From Channallabes apus (lineage: Eukaryota; Chordata; Actinopteri; Siluriformes; Clariidae): 64,000 nucleotides of DNA. The DNA lies in contig CM060121.1 of NCBI GenBank assembly GCA_030522415.1, forward strand, positions 16,036,142 to 16,100,141, read 5' to 3'. A program made the translations under genes and the position numbers. Shown here one piece after another: positions 1 through 10,985 of the stretch. How positions within the stretch are numbered: position 1 is the first letter of the stretch; each line of letters begins with the position of its first letter. A model generated the notes under the pieces. That model worked only from the letters and a program-made list of their open reading frames with translations, was not told the origin of the DNA and searched no databases.

Positions 1-532
1 GCCACTGTCTCTAAGCCGTAGAGCATTGCTGGTCTCACCACTGTCCTGTACACCTTTCCTTTCATTCTCGCTGATGCTCTTTTATCGCACAACACACCTG
101 ACACTTTTCTCCACCCATTCCAACCTGCCTGTACTCGTCTCTTCACCTCCTTTGAACACTCTCCGTTGCTCTCGACCGTTGACCCTAAGTACTTAAAATC
201 CTGCACCTTCTTTACCTCTGCTCCCTGTAGCCTGACTGTTCCTCTTGGGTCCCTCTCATTCACACACATGTATTCCGTCTTGCTGCGGATAACCTTCATT
301 CCTCTGCTTTCCAGAGCGTACCTCCACCTCTCCAAATTTTCCTCTACCTGTTCCCTGCTCTCGCTACAAAGCACAATGTCATCTGCAAACATCATAGACC
401 ATGGAGACTCCTGTCTAACTTCATATGTCAACCTGTCCATCACTAGAGCAAACAAAAAGGGGCTTAGAGCCGATCCTTGATGCAGACGCACCTCCACCTT
501 GAACTCTTCTGTCACACCTGCAGCACATCTCA
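1..532 (-). pseudogene. Non-LTR retrotransposon, RT C-terminal part (RTE-like LINE)
   Basis: The minus strand encodes the second half of a LINE reverse transcriptase. Reading from 532 down to 1 it gives a GVTEEFKVEV...LHQGS stretch, the catalytic FADD box (about 376-402) and the KTEYMCVNER/KYLGS region, and it runs off the window edge. It is the downstream part of the copy at 736-2140, separated from it by a SINE. The reverse transcriptase would copy the element's own RNA at a nicked target. The palm motif is present, but the copy as a whole is broken upstream by frameshifts. The clade (RTE or RTE-X type) is judged from overall wording of the protein and is less certain than the LINE call. 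Confidence 0.85.
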
Positions 533-735
533 GGGGTCAGGGGTAGCTCAGTGGTTAAGTCATTGTACTACGGTTCGGAAGATCCCAGGTTCAAACCCCA
601 CAACCACCAAGTTGCCACTGTTGGGCCCTTGAGCAAGGCCCTTAACCCTCAACTGCTCAAATGTGTAATGAGATAAAAATGTAAGTCGCTCTGGATAAGA
701 GCGTCTGCCAAATGCCTAAATGTAAATGTAAATGT
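533..735 (+). mobile_element. tRNA-derived SINE inserted in the LINE
   Basis: The head has a polymerase III A box (TAGCTCAGTGGTTAAG) and B box (GGTTCAAACCC). The tail has the fish core GTCGCTCTGGATAAGAGCGTC followed by AAATGTAAATGT repeats. The 6-bp sequence ATCTCA lies on both sides (527-532 and 736-741). The LINE protein resumes on the other side, so this is a clean insertion into the reverse transcriptase gene. Other pieces of this family lie at 58985-59112 and 62249-62395. Confidence 0.88.
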
Positions 736-2140
736 ATCTCACCACTGTCTTACAACTCTCATACATGTCCTGCACCACTCTAACATACTTCTCTGCCACT
801 CCAGACTTCCTCATACAACACCACAGCTCCTCTCTCGGCACCCTGTCGTCCGCTTTCTCTAAATCTACAAAGACACAATGCAACTCTTTATTACCTTCTC
901 TGTACTTCTCCACCAGCATCCTCAAAGCAAATACTGCATCTGATGTACTCTTTCTAGGCATAAAACCATATTGCTGCTCACAAATTCTCACCTCTGCCCT
1001 TAACCTAGGTTCCACTACTCTTTCCCACAGCTTCATTGTATGGCTCATTAGCTTTATACCTCTGTAATTGCCACAGCTCTGCACATCTCCCTTGTTCTTA
1101 AAAATCGGCACCAATACACTTCCTCCATTCCTCTGGAATCCTCTCACTCTCCAAGATCTCGTTAAACAAACTAGTCAGAAACTCTACTGCCACCTCTCCT
1201 AAGCACTTCCATACCTCCACAGGTATGTCATCAGGACCAACAGCCTTTCCACTCTTCATCCTCTTCAACGCCCTTCTCACCTCACTTTTAGTAATATTTG
1301 CTACTTCCTGCTCCACAACAGTCACCTCTTCTACTCTTTGTTCTCTTTCGTTTTCCTCATTCATCAACTCCTCAAGTACTCCTTCCATCTTCCCATCACC
1401 CTCCTGGCATCTGTCAGTACATTTCCATCTCTATCTTTAATCACTCTAACCTGCTGCACATCCTTCCCATCTCTATCTCTTTGCCTCGCCAACCTGTACA
1501 GATCCACCTCTCCCTCCTTACTGTCCAGCCTAGCATACAAGTCCTCATATGCTCTTTGTTTGGCCTTTGCCACTTCTACATTCACCTTACGGTGCATCTC
1601 CCTGTACTCCTGTCTACTCTCTTCAGTCCTCTCAGAGTCCCACTTCTTCCTAGCTAGCCTCTTTCCCTGTATACACTCCTGGACTTCCTCATTCCACCAC
1701 CAAGTCTCCTTGTCTCCTTTTCCCTTACCTGATGATACACCAAGTATCCTCTTACCTGTCTCCCTGATCACATTGGCTGTAGTTGTCCAGTCAACTGAAA
1801 GCACCTCCTGACCACCCATAGCTTGTCTCAACTCCTCCCTAAAGACTACACAACATTCTTCCTTTCTCAGCTTCCACCACTTTGTCCTCTACTCTGCCTT
1901 TGTCCTCTTCACCTTCCTCAACACCAGGGTTATTTTACACACCACCATTCTGTGTTGTCTGGCTACACTCTCCCCTACCAACACTTTGCAGTCACTAATC
2001 TCTCTCAGATTACAACGTCGACACAAGATGTAGTCCACCTGAGTGCTTCTGCCTCCGCTCTTATATGTCACCCTATGTTCCTGCCTCTTCTGGAAGAAAG
2101 TATTTACTACTGCCATTTCCATCCTCTTTTTGATCATCAT
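736..2140 (-). pseudogene. Non-LTR retrotransposon: endonuclease end, linker, RT N-terminal part
   Basis: In minus-strand order, about 2130-1890 gives the end of an AP-type endonuclease (SGGRSTQVDYILCRRC). 1831-1364 gives a basic linker with a WWWNEEVQ motif. 1388-1098 and 1147-736 give the reverse transcriptase fingers ([29 protein letters not shown]). These pieces sit in different frames, so there are frameshifts near 1840, 1385 and 1130. The YD of the palm motif is DD here. The 5' end of the element is missing beyond about 2140. It is a dead copy split by the SINE at 533-735. Confidence 0.85.
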
Positions 2141-2899
2141 AATGTTCTTTAATAAATAATGAAACTTGTTGCGCTGTACCACCGCTGGAAAAACCTTATG
2201 AAATACAAGTGAAACATTAAACAAATTTACAATCACAGTACTAAAATTACAGTACAAATTTAGGCTTTAAATTAAATATAGGCGTTTCTTATTTGCATCA
2301 AATTTAAGCAAAGTATATGTATACCTTTATATCTTTAGATTAGATCATGTGTAACACTAACGTATAGCCAGAAAATAGAATATGGGTGTGCATCAGAAAA
2401 AAGGTTGCCAGATTAATGTGCAAAAACAATATAATAAAACTATATACTGTACACTACTTAGACTTTATAAGACTCTAGTTTTATTTAAATGCACTCACAA
2501 TGACGGAAAAACATTATGATTTTTCTTTATCACTGTTCTTATACGGCTCTTTATCAGAGTAAATCATTCAGTAACAAGTCTGTAAATTTCCATGTAAAAC
2601 AGGTACAGTACATCTGTATGAATAAACTGATACGATAAGCTATTGATCAGTGATGAAAACGACTCTGTTCAGGTCAAATAAATGCTCATTGCAGTGCTAT
2701 TTGGGGGAGGGATGTTTGGTCTGCTTACTGTGTGTTTTGGTGTGTGTGTGTGTGTATGGCTTCTCCTGAGAGGTGTCAATAGGTTTTACATATTCATGAA
2801 AAGTCGTGGATTATTCAGTGAAACAGAGGCTCTGCTGAAAAAAGTTAGGCACATCAGTCGCTTTACCCCAAATAAAAGGTCTTTCTGAGTGTTATAATA
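2141..2899. other. AT-rich unique sequence
   Basis: I see no gene, RNA or recognisable repeat here. The only long reading frame (2682-2888) has a valine/cysteine run produced by a short GT tract and no family match that I recognise. Confidence 0.5.
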
Positions 2900-3470
2900 T
2901 AGTTGTAACATAAGTACTGGTTTCAAAACTACTTAAAGTATAAAAGTAAAAGTAACGTGAGGGGGAAAAGCATTAAGGATAAAAGCTTAGGCTGTGCCAC
3001 GGGACTATATACTACTGTACACTAACACCTCATAAAAAGAAAAATGTGTTTTTTAACAGCCATAGTGATTTGGGATACTGTATATGGCAATTGAAAAAGA
3101 ATGCATTTTAGTATAATGCAAATACATTAAAGAACCATATATGTGCACTACTGAGCATTAACATGTTTTATGGAGAAGAAGATATGATAACTAGTTGCCT
3201 ATAAGAATTTTAATGGTGCAAAAAGTCAAACTTCAGAGGCATGTCATCAGTAACCTTTATTGGAATGTAAATGTACATCCAAGCTCAGGAATCTGTGAGG
3301 GCAACATAAAAGAAAATTTGTCTACCCAGGGCAGGCTTAGTAACAATTACCCTTGTATGGTTGTCTACAATAAACATTAGTGCTGTCAGAATGAATGATT
3401 CATACAAGTGGTTAATCAAAAAAAAATTCATTAATAAACATTCATACATATATACTGTATACACACATAC

Positions 3471-3519
<49 letters not shown>

Positions 3520-4250
3520 AGTATATATCATTCCTGTTACCCTACTGCTGCTGTTTCCTTCCTCGCTAGTGTTTGGTTGTGACATTTCGCTCGAATCTTG
3601 AGTCTCTATCACGGACAGCTTCGTCTACTTATCACAACCTTATCAACCGAAAATTCTAAGTTTTTCAAACGTCCCGAAAATAAAGATCACATAGACAAAC
3701 GGACTTACTGTATTAGCGAATGTGCCGTTTACTTTTTTGTTCTCTCATGCGCATGCCCAGTGACAGATTACACATGCTTAGTTACCTCGTCCCGCTCGAC
3801 GTGCTTACGTGCTTACGTCAGAGTCAGGATGCTGAACAGAAAACTTGGAACAGAACTACATGCAAACATTACATCATGCAACCACAATCAAATTCGCTCC
3901 ATCCGGATGGCACGATTTATCCGGATGTTTTTTTTGTTTGTTTGTTTTTTGAATGACAAGCTGAAATAAAATAGGAGTAACGAGGAGTAACGAGGAGTTT
4001 CATAGCCCCACCCCAGTGAACACAGTATTCAGAGAAAAACGCGCGCGCAAGAGGTTGAGCTCGGACCACGCAGCTTCTATTTTGAAAATGTAAGGAGTAG
4101 AAAGTACAGATAATTGTGTGAAAATGTAGGGAGTAGAAGTAAAAAGTCAGCTGAAAAATAATTACTCCAATAAAGTATAGATACCCAAAATTTCTACTTA
4201 AGTAAGGTAACGAAGTATTTGTATTTTGTTACTTGACACTTCTGTATACA
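2900..4250. mobile_element. Dispersed fish repeat, probably a non-autonomous DNA transposon
   Basis: The left side (about 2905-2965) carries ACTACTTAAAGTATAAAAGT and AAAAGTAACGTGAGGGGG. The right side (about 4090-4250) carries GGAGTAGAAAGTACAGATAA and ACGAAGTATTTGTATTTTG. These phrases are very common together in teleost genomes as a transposon-derived repeat. No transposase remains, and I could not define clean ends or a target duplication, so the superfamily is left open. The interior holds a GT microsatellite and part of an 82-bp direct duplication. Confidence 0.5.
3475..3517. repeat. (TG)n microsatellite
   Basis: An uninterrupted TG dinucleotide run of about 43 bp. Confidence 0.95.
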
Positions 4251-4404
4251 AACAGAACAAATGGTGCGCACTGAATACTGAACCTAAAACGAACTCGTGG
4301 ATTAATAAACCGAGATGTGTGTTTCATAGCCCCACCCCAGTGAACACAGCATATTCAGAGAAAAACGCGCGCGCAAGAGGTTGAGCTCGGACCACGCAGC
4401 TTCT
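3997..4404. repeat. 82-bp direct repeat pair
   Basis: 3997-4078 and 4321-4404 are near-identical copies. Each starts GTTTCATAGCCCCACCCC, contains GCGCGCGCAAGAGGTTGAGC and ends CACGCAGCTTCT. The second copy has two extra bases. The 242 bp between them holds the right part of the dispersed repeat, which suggests either duplication around an insertion or a local copy. Confidence 0.85.
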
Positions 4405-5625
4405 GTGGATTCTTAAATTGACATTGTTACCGTCTTTTAATTGCTGGAAGAGATGGAAAGTTTCCTCATCATAACATGACCTGTATTGTCTATAATCACT
4501 CTATACACAACTCGTGCTTTTTTATGCTATTTTACAAATGAAAGATACAAATGGAATAATTTTTTTGTTTTTTTATTTTAATTTTTTATAAAATATAAAA
4601 TGTGTATAGATGATAGTCTAGTAGTGCAATGGAGTGAGTTTGTAGTGCAATGGACAGTTTTCTAGCATCGTGTATTATTGGTACACGTTTCAAACAAAAA
4701 AGCCAGTCAGTCAAAGTTGTGGACAATCCACTAACTTAAATACATACTTTAAAAAGCTTTTTTTTTGTCAGGTCTCCCAGGTAACTCGAAAATATCTTCA
4801 ATAACACTATTCCAGACAGCACCATGTAGCTAGATTAATTGAGAATGCTAACCACTTCATCATCCCAGTTTGTGGCAAACATCAAACCTGTCAATAAAAT
4901 TCAGGTATTGTGTTTTACTCCTGTTTAAGATCACTTACTGCTGCTGCAATGGTAATGCCCTTGGGCTTAGCAAATACAATAGACAAAAACATATCCTATT
5001 CATAGTGAGACTTGTTTTATGATGACAGCATAAAAGAGAATGATACACAAATTTAAATCTTCAGGAGTGCATGCAACAAAATGTACAACGTCGTCACAGA
5101 GCTTATAAAGTATAGGACCACAAGATACTAACTCAAATATTAGTTCAGTTTAAATAACCGTATATTAACTTAACTAACCATATATTAGTTCATGATCATC
5201 AGACAAACCAGCCAACAAACAAAAATGTAACATTTCATCCAATAAATTTTGTGCTGACAACTTAACAAAATTTTCCATAGCAAACCTGTTTTTTATTTAA
5301 TCCATACCTGTGCATGGGTTTTCACTAGGGTAACCCATAACCAATCAAATTTATGAATATGACTTCTCGATTGTCGAACAACCTCATGCTTTACAATTCT
5401 GCAGTTACAATTAGTACATGACAGTTGTTACTATAAACTAATAGCCCTTAAGTGACTGCAAATTGTGGCAGAGGCTGAATTATCTCCAACTGCAACTTCT
5501 CACACTTTTATTAAAATGTACTTTATTGTAAGTTTAAATGTTATATTTGAGTTTTGATCATTCTATTGGGGTAAAATTAAATGACAAATTCAATAGAGTA
5601 AAGAAGACTATGGTATTTGCTCACC
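4405..5625. other. AT-rich unique sequence
   Basis: No coding frame, RNA or repeat family was recognised. The stretch is AT-rich with short T runs. Confidence 0.5.
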
Positions 5626-6157
5626 TTAAAGGGGACATACAGTCCCAATTTTGCATAGGTTAATATGATTCTTTAGGGTCCTAATGAAAAGTTTGTAATA
5701 TACTTTAATTAAAAATTCTCAATTGTTGTGTAAAAAAAACATTACTTTTACCTGGTAAAAAGTAGCTCTGTTCTCAGCAACCTGTTTCAGTACATGCTCC
5801 TTTAAATGTTAATGACCTCTACTGAACCCGCCCCCCAGTTCTGTGAGACGTGTCTTCACAACACACGTGGGGTATAGCTATGACAACAGTTAAAAAAATA
5901 TTTAAAAAACAGTTAAAAATAATTTTACATGACGTTAGAATTATTTTATATATAAAGGAGTTATTTCTACTCTCTTGCTCTCTTCCTCATAGATCTGATA
6001 TTAACGTGTTAAATCTTCTGCTGCTGCTGTCTTCCTGTCTCCTCTAGCATCTGTTCATTCACGCTCACCTTCCCATACTCTGTCTCTCTCTCTCCGCCTC
6101 TCTCCCTCGCTCTCTCCCCCTCTGTCTCCTTCCACCTCTCTATCTTCCTCTCCCTTG

Positions 6158-6369
6158 ATTCAAATTAAAATTTTATTTGTCACATACACAGTCATACACA
6201 GTATGATATGCAGTGAAATGCTTATACGACAGCCAGTGACCTTAAAAAGAAAATAAAAGCTTATACGTAAGGAATAAATATTAATAAAAAGAAATACTAA
6301 AGAAAATAAATTTAACTAGTAAAATAAACTGTACAAATAAGGGCATAATAAAAATATTACAAAATATAG

Positions 6370-6373
<4 letters not shown>
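6158..6373 (-). mobile_element. 5'-truncated LINE 3' end (same family as 26110-27562)
   Basis: The reverse complement matches the 3' UTR and tail at about 27336-27548, including the end AAGCATTTCACTGCATAT and the ATGTGACAAATAAAATTT tail. It is a short 3' fragment on the minus strand, as expected for abortive target-primed reverse transcription. It sits inside the Kolobok-like element. Confidence 0.85.

Positions 6374-6412
<39 letters not shown>
6370..6412. repeat. (AT)n microsatellite
   Basis: An AT dinucleotide run at the end of the LINE fragment. Confidence 0.95.
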
Positions 6413-6421
<9 letters not shown>

Positions 6422-6460
6422 AAATTTTACATGTAAATCTGGTTGTAAAACTTTTTTGAC

Positions 6461-6532
6461 TCCCCAGACCAGGAATCGAACTCGGCCTGCTGCGCTGAAA
6501 GCGCTGTAACCTAACCACTAGACCACAAGGGA
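6461..6532 (-). tRNA. tRNA-Glu(UUC)-like gene or pseudogene
   Basis: The minus strand gives a 72-nt cloverleaf-like sequence. It has GGTCTAGTGGTTAGG (D arm and A box), anticodon loop CTTTCAG with anticodon TTC, and AGTTCGATTC (T arm and B box). The acceptor ends pair at six of seven positions, one of them a G-T pair. The anticodon stem has one mismatch. The wording is close to vertebrate tRNA-Glu. It lies inside a transposon next to other tRNA-like pieces, so it may be a carried or decayed copy. Confidence 0.6.
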
Positions 6533-6547
6533 TTAATAGCTACCTCA

Positions 6548-6591
6548 TGGAAATGCCGGGTATTCAACCCGCGACCTCATACACGCGAAGC
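6548..6591 (-). pseudogene. tRNA-Ala(CGC)-like 3' half
   Basis: The minus strand reads GCTTCGCGTGTATGAGGTC followed by GCGGGTTGAATACCCGGC. This closely resembles the anticodon loop to T arm of vertebrate tRNA-Ala(CGC). The D arm and 5' acceptor are absent, so it is a half-tRNA remnant. Confidence 0.55.
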
Positions 6592-6863
6592 ATTGTTTTT
6601 TCGGGATCTCACCAGGACATTTACAATGGTTCATTTTCTTTGTAGTAACATATGTCTATAGCACAGGCGTTTGGTCAAACATATATAAACCGATCTTTTG
6701 CTGTTAATAAACAGAGACCTTTCTGACAGACAACGTGTGTGTGTGTGTGTGTGTGACTGAGTCTCTCCTGGCATCAGAAAAGCTTACCGAAGCACAGCGG
6801 ACTTGCCTTGTCTACTACGCAACTTTAGAAAAACTTTATAAATATGTAGTGCAAAAAAGCATG

Positions 6864-6935
6864 TACCTTGAGCAGGAATCAAACCCAGGCTTCCATGAGA
6901 GCGCGGAATCCTAACTGCTAGACCACCACACTACA
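6864..6935 (-). pseudogene. Degenerate tRNA-Glu(CUC)-like sequence
   Basis: The minus strand reads GGTGGTCTAGCAGTTAGGAT, then CGCGCTCTCA (anticodon CTC), then GGGTTTGATTCC (B box). The acceptor stem does not pair, so this is a pseudogene or a SINE head. Confidence 0.5.
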
Positions 6936-7077
6936 CCAAAAAAAACTGCACACCACACTCGTGTAGGCGACATTTTGCTCCAGTGTAGAAAAACAATGGC
7001 CGACAGCTTTCTTCTAACTCGACGCGGGTCTTTGCTAAACCACCAGTGTCAATCAACTATAGTGGGAGCGGCCTCTG

Positions 7078-7097
7078 TCGGTGTGACGTCACACCGA
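7078..7097. promoter_or_regulatory. 20-bp perfect palindrome with CRE core
   Basis: The sequence TCGGTGTGACGTCACACCGA equals its own reverse complement and contains TGACGTCA, the consensus CREB/ATF site. Flanking CCTCT and AGAGG extend the symmetry imperfectly. It lies in the right third of the TTAA-flanked element. Whether it binds a factor is unknown. Confidence 0.5.
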
Positions 7098-7270
7098 GAG
7101 GCTTTTGAGATCGGCCTGATTTCAGAAGGGGCATCTTATTTTAATAAATTAAAAGAAAATTGCTGGGCGGCTCTTTATCATTGTAGAGTGGTTGTGTACA
7201 CACTCTCCTAACACACAATGCAGTCCAAACAGCTTGAAAAAGTGCATGTAGCACCGTATGTCCCCTTTAA

Positions 7271-7582
7271 GACAAATGAGTTCATGGCATTTATACATTT
7301 GACCCAAAGCATGCCTTAAAAGCAACCCAAGACTTTTTAAAGGTAAAGCGTGGACTTTTCAACAATGGCAAGAAAATCACCTTACTTACATACAATTGAG
7401 CATGCAATTCACTAACTGACAAAATGCCCAAGGATGAAAAGGAACTGAAGACGCCTGCTGTAAAGGAGTAAAGTTCTGGCAGAGCAGAGCTTCAGAGAGG
7501 AAACTTCTTCAGGCAGATTTTGAGTACAAAGGATTTATAGCCAAGTATTTAAAAGAAATACAATTTAACTGATCATTGTTAG
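7271..7582. other. Unique sequence between two transposons
   Basis: No feature was recognised in this 312-bp stretch. Confidence 0.5.
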
Positions 7583-8243
7583 GCTACGTTTACACTGCCA
7601 GGTAAATGTGACCCAATTCCGATTTTTTGCTCATATGTGACACATATCGGATATGTTCTATGTCCGTGTAAACAGGAAAAAAACGCATGCATTCCGATAT
7701 TTCGAGATCGGTTTCATGCCTCCTTCATATGTGGAAATAAATCGGATATAAATCAGATATGTGCTAATGTGATTGTCGTGTAAACAGACAGATCGGATTT
7801 CCTGAGGCATTGTGTTCTGTATGTCATTAAAACAGCGACTTCTTCGCGGTTTAATGACGTAATGTTATTCTCCGGTGGAAGCGCGTGTTGAATTACAACA
7901 TCGCAGGTGACATGGAAAAGGAAAAGAACAACGCCCCCCCCCCCTCCCCTCCAACACACACACGCTTGTGTTAATGCTTATTTGGGCTAAATAACATTAA
8001 ATCAGTATTTGATGAATAAAGCATACAGTGGTGTGAAAAACTATTTGCCTCCCTCCTGATTTCTTATTCTTTTGCATGTTTGTCACACAAAATTTTTCTG
8101 ATCATCAAACACATTTAACTATTAGTCAAAGATAACACAAGTAAACACAAAATACAGTTTTTTAATGAGGGGTTTTATTATTTAGGGAGAAAAAAAATCC
8201 AAACCTACATGGCCCTGTGTGAAAAAGTAATTGCCCCCTGAAC

Positions 8244-9267
8244 CTAATAACTGGTTGGGCCACCCTTAGCAGCAATAACTGCAATCAAGCGTTTGCGATA
8301 ACTTGCAACGAGTCTTTTACAGCGCTCTGGAGGAATTTTGGCCCACTCATCTTTGCAGAATTGTTGTAATTCAGCTTTATTTGAGGGTTTTCTAGCATGA
8401 ACTGCCTTTTTAAGGTCACGCCACAACATCTCAATAGGATTCAGGTCAGGACTTTGACTAGGCCACTCCAAAGTCTTCATTTTGCGTTTCTTCAGCCATT
8501 CAGAGGTGGATTTGCTGGTGTGTTTTGGGTCATTGTCCTGCTGCAGCACCCAAGATCGCTTCAGCTTGAGTTGACGAACAGATGGCCGGACATTCTCCTT
8601 CAGGATTTTTTGGTAGACAGTAGAATTCATGGTTCCATCTATCACAGCAAGCCTTCCAGGTCCTGAAGCAGCAAAACAACCCCAGACCATCACACTACCA
8701 CCACCATATTTTACTGTTGGTATGATGTTCTTTTTCTGAAATGCTGTGTTACTTTTACGCCAGATGTAACGGGACACGCACCTTCCAAAAAGGTCAACTT
8801 TTGTCTCGTCGGTCCACAAGGTATTTTCCCAAAAATCTTGGCAATCATTGAGATGTCTTTTAGCAAAATTGAGACGAGCCTTAATGTTCTTTTTGCTTAA
8901 AAGTGGTTTGTGCCTTGGAAATCTGCCATGCAGGCCGTTTTTTGCCCAGTCTCTTTCTTATGGTGGAGTCGTGAACACTGACCTTAATTGAGGCAAGTGA
9001 GGCCTGCAGTTCTTTAGATGTTGTCCTGGGGTCTTTTGTGGCCTCTCGGATGAGTTGTCTCTGCGCTCTTGGGGTAATTTCGGTCGGCCGGCCACTCCTG
9101 GGAAGGTTCACCACTGTTCCATGTTTTTGCCATTTGTGGATAATGGCTCTCACTGTGGTTCGCTGGAGTCCCAAAGCTTTAGAAATGGCTTTATAACCTT
9201 TACCAGACTGATAGATCTCAATTACTTTTGTTCTCATTTGTTCCTGAATTGCTTTGGATCTTGGCAT
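8244..9267 (-). pseudogene. Tc1-like transposase, one frameshift
   Basis: This cut-and-paste transposase is read on the minus strand. 9267-8950 encodes the paired-type helix-turn-helix DNA-binding part (MPRSKAIQEQMR, LQRTTVRAIIHKW, PRSGRPTEITPR). The frame then breaks at an A run near 8940. From about 8930 to 8244 the catalytic part is open to its stop. It shows WTDET (first Asp), LQQDNDPKH (second Asp) and SPDLNPIE (Glu), with exactly 34 residues between the last two, so the DD34E triad is intact. One indel is the only obvious lesion. Confidence 0.88.
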
Positions 9268-9599
9268 GATGTCTAGCTTTTGAGGTGCTTTTGGTCTACT
9301 TCTCTGTGTCAGGTAGCTCCTATTTAAGTGATTTCTTGATTGAAACAGGTGTGGCAGTAATCAGGCCTGGGGGTGACTACAGAAATTGAACTCAGGTGTG
9401 ATAAACCACAGTTAAGTTATTTTTTAACAAGGGGGGCAATCACTTTTTCACACAGGGCCATGTAGATTTGGAGTTTTTTTTCTCCCTTAATAACTTAAAC
9501 CTTCATTTAAAAACTGCATTTTGTGTTCAATTATGTTATCTTTGACTAATAGTTAACGGTTTTTGATGAGCAGAAACATTTAAGTGTGACAACCCACTA

Positions 9600-10060
9600 A
9601 ACATTGGACGTCGGATAGACGTGCAGATCATGTCTATATTGGGTCCGTCGGTCCATGACCAATTCTGGACGTCTATTCGACGTCCAAACTAGGTCCACTA
9701 TTTGGATGTCAAAATGACGTCCAAGTTGGGTCATGGTTGGACGTCCAAACTAGGTCCACTATTTGGACGTCCAACCATGACCCAACTTGGACGTCCAAAA
9801 TAGGTCCACTATTTGGACGTCCAACCATGACCCAACTTGGACGTCATTTTGACGACCTAATCTATCTTATTTTTTTTTGGACGTCATTTTGACGTCCAAA
9901 CTAGGTCCACTATTTGGACGTCCAACCATGACCCAACTTGGACGTCATTTTGACGACCTAATCTATCTTATTTTTTTTTGGACGTCATTTTGACGTCCAA
10001 ACTAGGTCCACTATTTGGACGTCCAACCATGACCAAACTTGGACGTCATTTTGACGTTCA
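9600..10060. repeat. Left ACGTC tandem array
   Basis: Units built from TTGGACGTCCAACCATGACC, CAACTTGGACGTCATTTTG and CTAGGTCCACTATTTGGACG repeat several times. A longer unit containing CCTAATCTATCTTA occurs twice (from about 9850 and 9950). GGACGTCC and GACGTC are palindromic, so the array is rich in short inverted repeats. Confidence 0.9.
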
Positions 10061-10083
10061 ACATTTGACCTAATCTGACCAAA

Positions 10084-10085
<2 letters not shown>

Positions 10086-10147
<62 letters not shown>
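10086..10147. repeat. (AT)n microsatellite
   Basis: About 62 bp of pure AT dinucleotide. Confidence 0.95.
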
Positions 10148-10150
<3 letters not shown>

Positions 10151-10263
10151 TTATACAATATATACATTTATACAATATAAAATAAAAACACAAATAACTT
10201 GATTATAGGCTTTAAATAAAATTAAAACTGTTAAAGGGAAACAGGAAAATGTAAAAAAGAAAC

Positions 10264-10480
10264 ATATTGTGGTGTGGGCGGGGCAGCGGCTGACGACCAT
10301 CATGCTTTGCGGCAGGTTGCTGTACGTGTGGTCACCGTGATGAGGAAATGTGTTTGGGTTAATGGCTTCGGCCAAGTTTAGGTGTATTGAGTATGTGTGT
10401 GTGAGAGACTTGTTGAATGTGTTCCGGTTCATGCTAAGGCTGAATTGGGTTTGGTTCTCTAGTGATTGCGTTTCTTTTCC
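10264..10480 (+). promoter_or_regulatory. GC-box module shared with 21326-21600
   Basis: It contains GTGGGCGGGGC (Sp1-type GC box), CTTTGCGGCAGGT and ATGGCTTCGGCCAAGTTT in the same order as at 21326. The two copies lie in different transposons. A role as an internal promoter is an inference from the GC box. Confidence 0.45.
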
Positions 10481-10639
10481 CGTGCGTGCTGTGGTGAGTA
10501 AAGTACTTCCAGCCATTTGCATTGGGAAGCAATCAGTCCAACTCGTCTCTCCATGATAGCGAGCGTGATCAAAGCGGAGCCCAATGGTGAAGCTGCGCAA
10601 GTGCCGGGGCAAGCTACAGCGCCGTCAGCCGCTTTGGTG

Positions 10640-10985
10640 GAGTTAACATTAGACGTCGGAAAAAAGACGTTGCCTGGGGTTACAAAACGACCCCATCAAT
10701 GGACGGAAATTGGACGTTTAAAAATGACATGAAAAAGATCTCACTACAATGGTCCCACCGACGTAAAAAATTAGACGTCGCCTGGCGTTACAAAACAACC
10801 CCATCAATGGACGGAAATTGGACGTCCAAAAATGACATGAAAAAGACGTCACTACGACGTCAGAATTAGACGTGCGGTAGACGTCGAAAAAAAGACGTCG
10901 CCTGGCGTTACAAAACAACCCCATCTATGGACGGAAATTGGACGTCCAAAATGACATGGAAAAGACGTCGCTACGACGTCACATT
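10640..10985. repeat. Right ACGTC tandem array, about three units
   Basis: The phrase GCCTGGCGTTACAAAACAAC with CCATCAATGGACGGAAATTG repeats at about 10672, 10781 and 10900, giving a period of about 110-120 bp. GACGTC motifs fill the units and mirror the left array. Confidence 0.88.

Larger units (their letters stand above)
5630..7266. mobile_element. TTAA-flanked DNA transposon, Kolobok/T2-like, non-autonomous
   Basis: The element starts AGGGGACATAC at 5630 and ends with the exact inverse, GTATGTCCCCT, at 7266. TTAA lies on both sides (5626-5629 and 7267-7270). A TTAAAGGRR boundary is the known signature of T2/Kolobok-type elements; piggyBac also uses TTAA but has different tips. There is no transposase. 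The interior holds an inverted LINE tail, an AT run, three tRNA-like pieces on the minus strand and a CRE-type palindrome. Confidence 0.75.

Noticed and set aside
166..480. Plus-strand open frame of 104 codons
   Set aside because: It is antisense to the LINE reverse transcriptase, which has the real protein motifs on the minus strand.
1298..2152. Several Ser/Leu-rich plus-strand frames
   Set aside because: They mirror the charged linker of the LINE on the other strand and match no family.
9985..10193. Tyr/Ile repeat frames
   Set aside because: Translation of an AT microsatellite.
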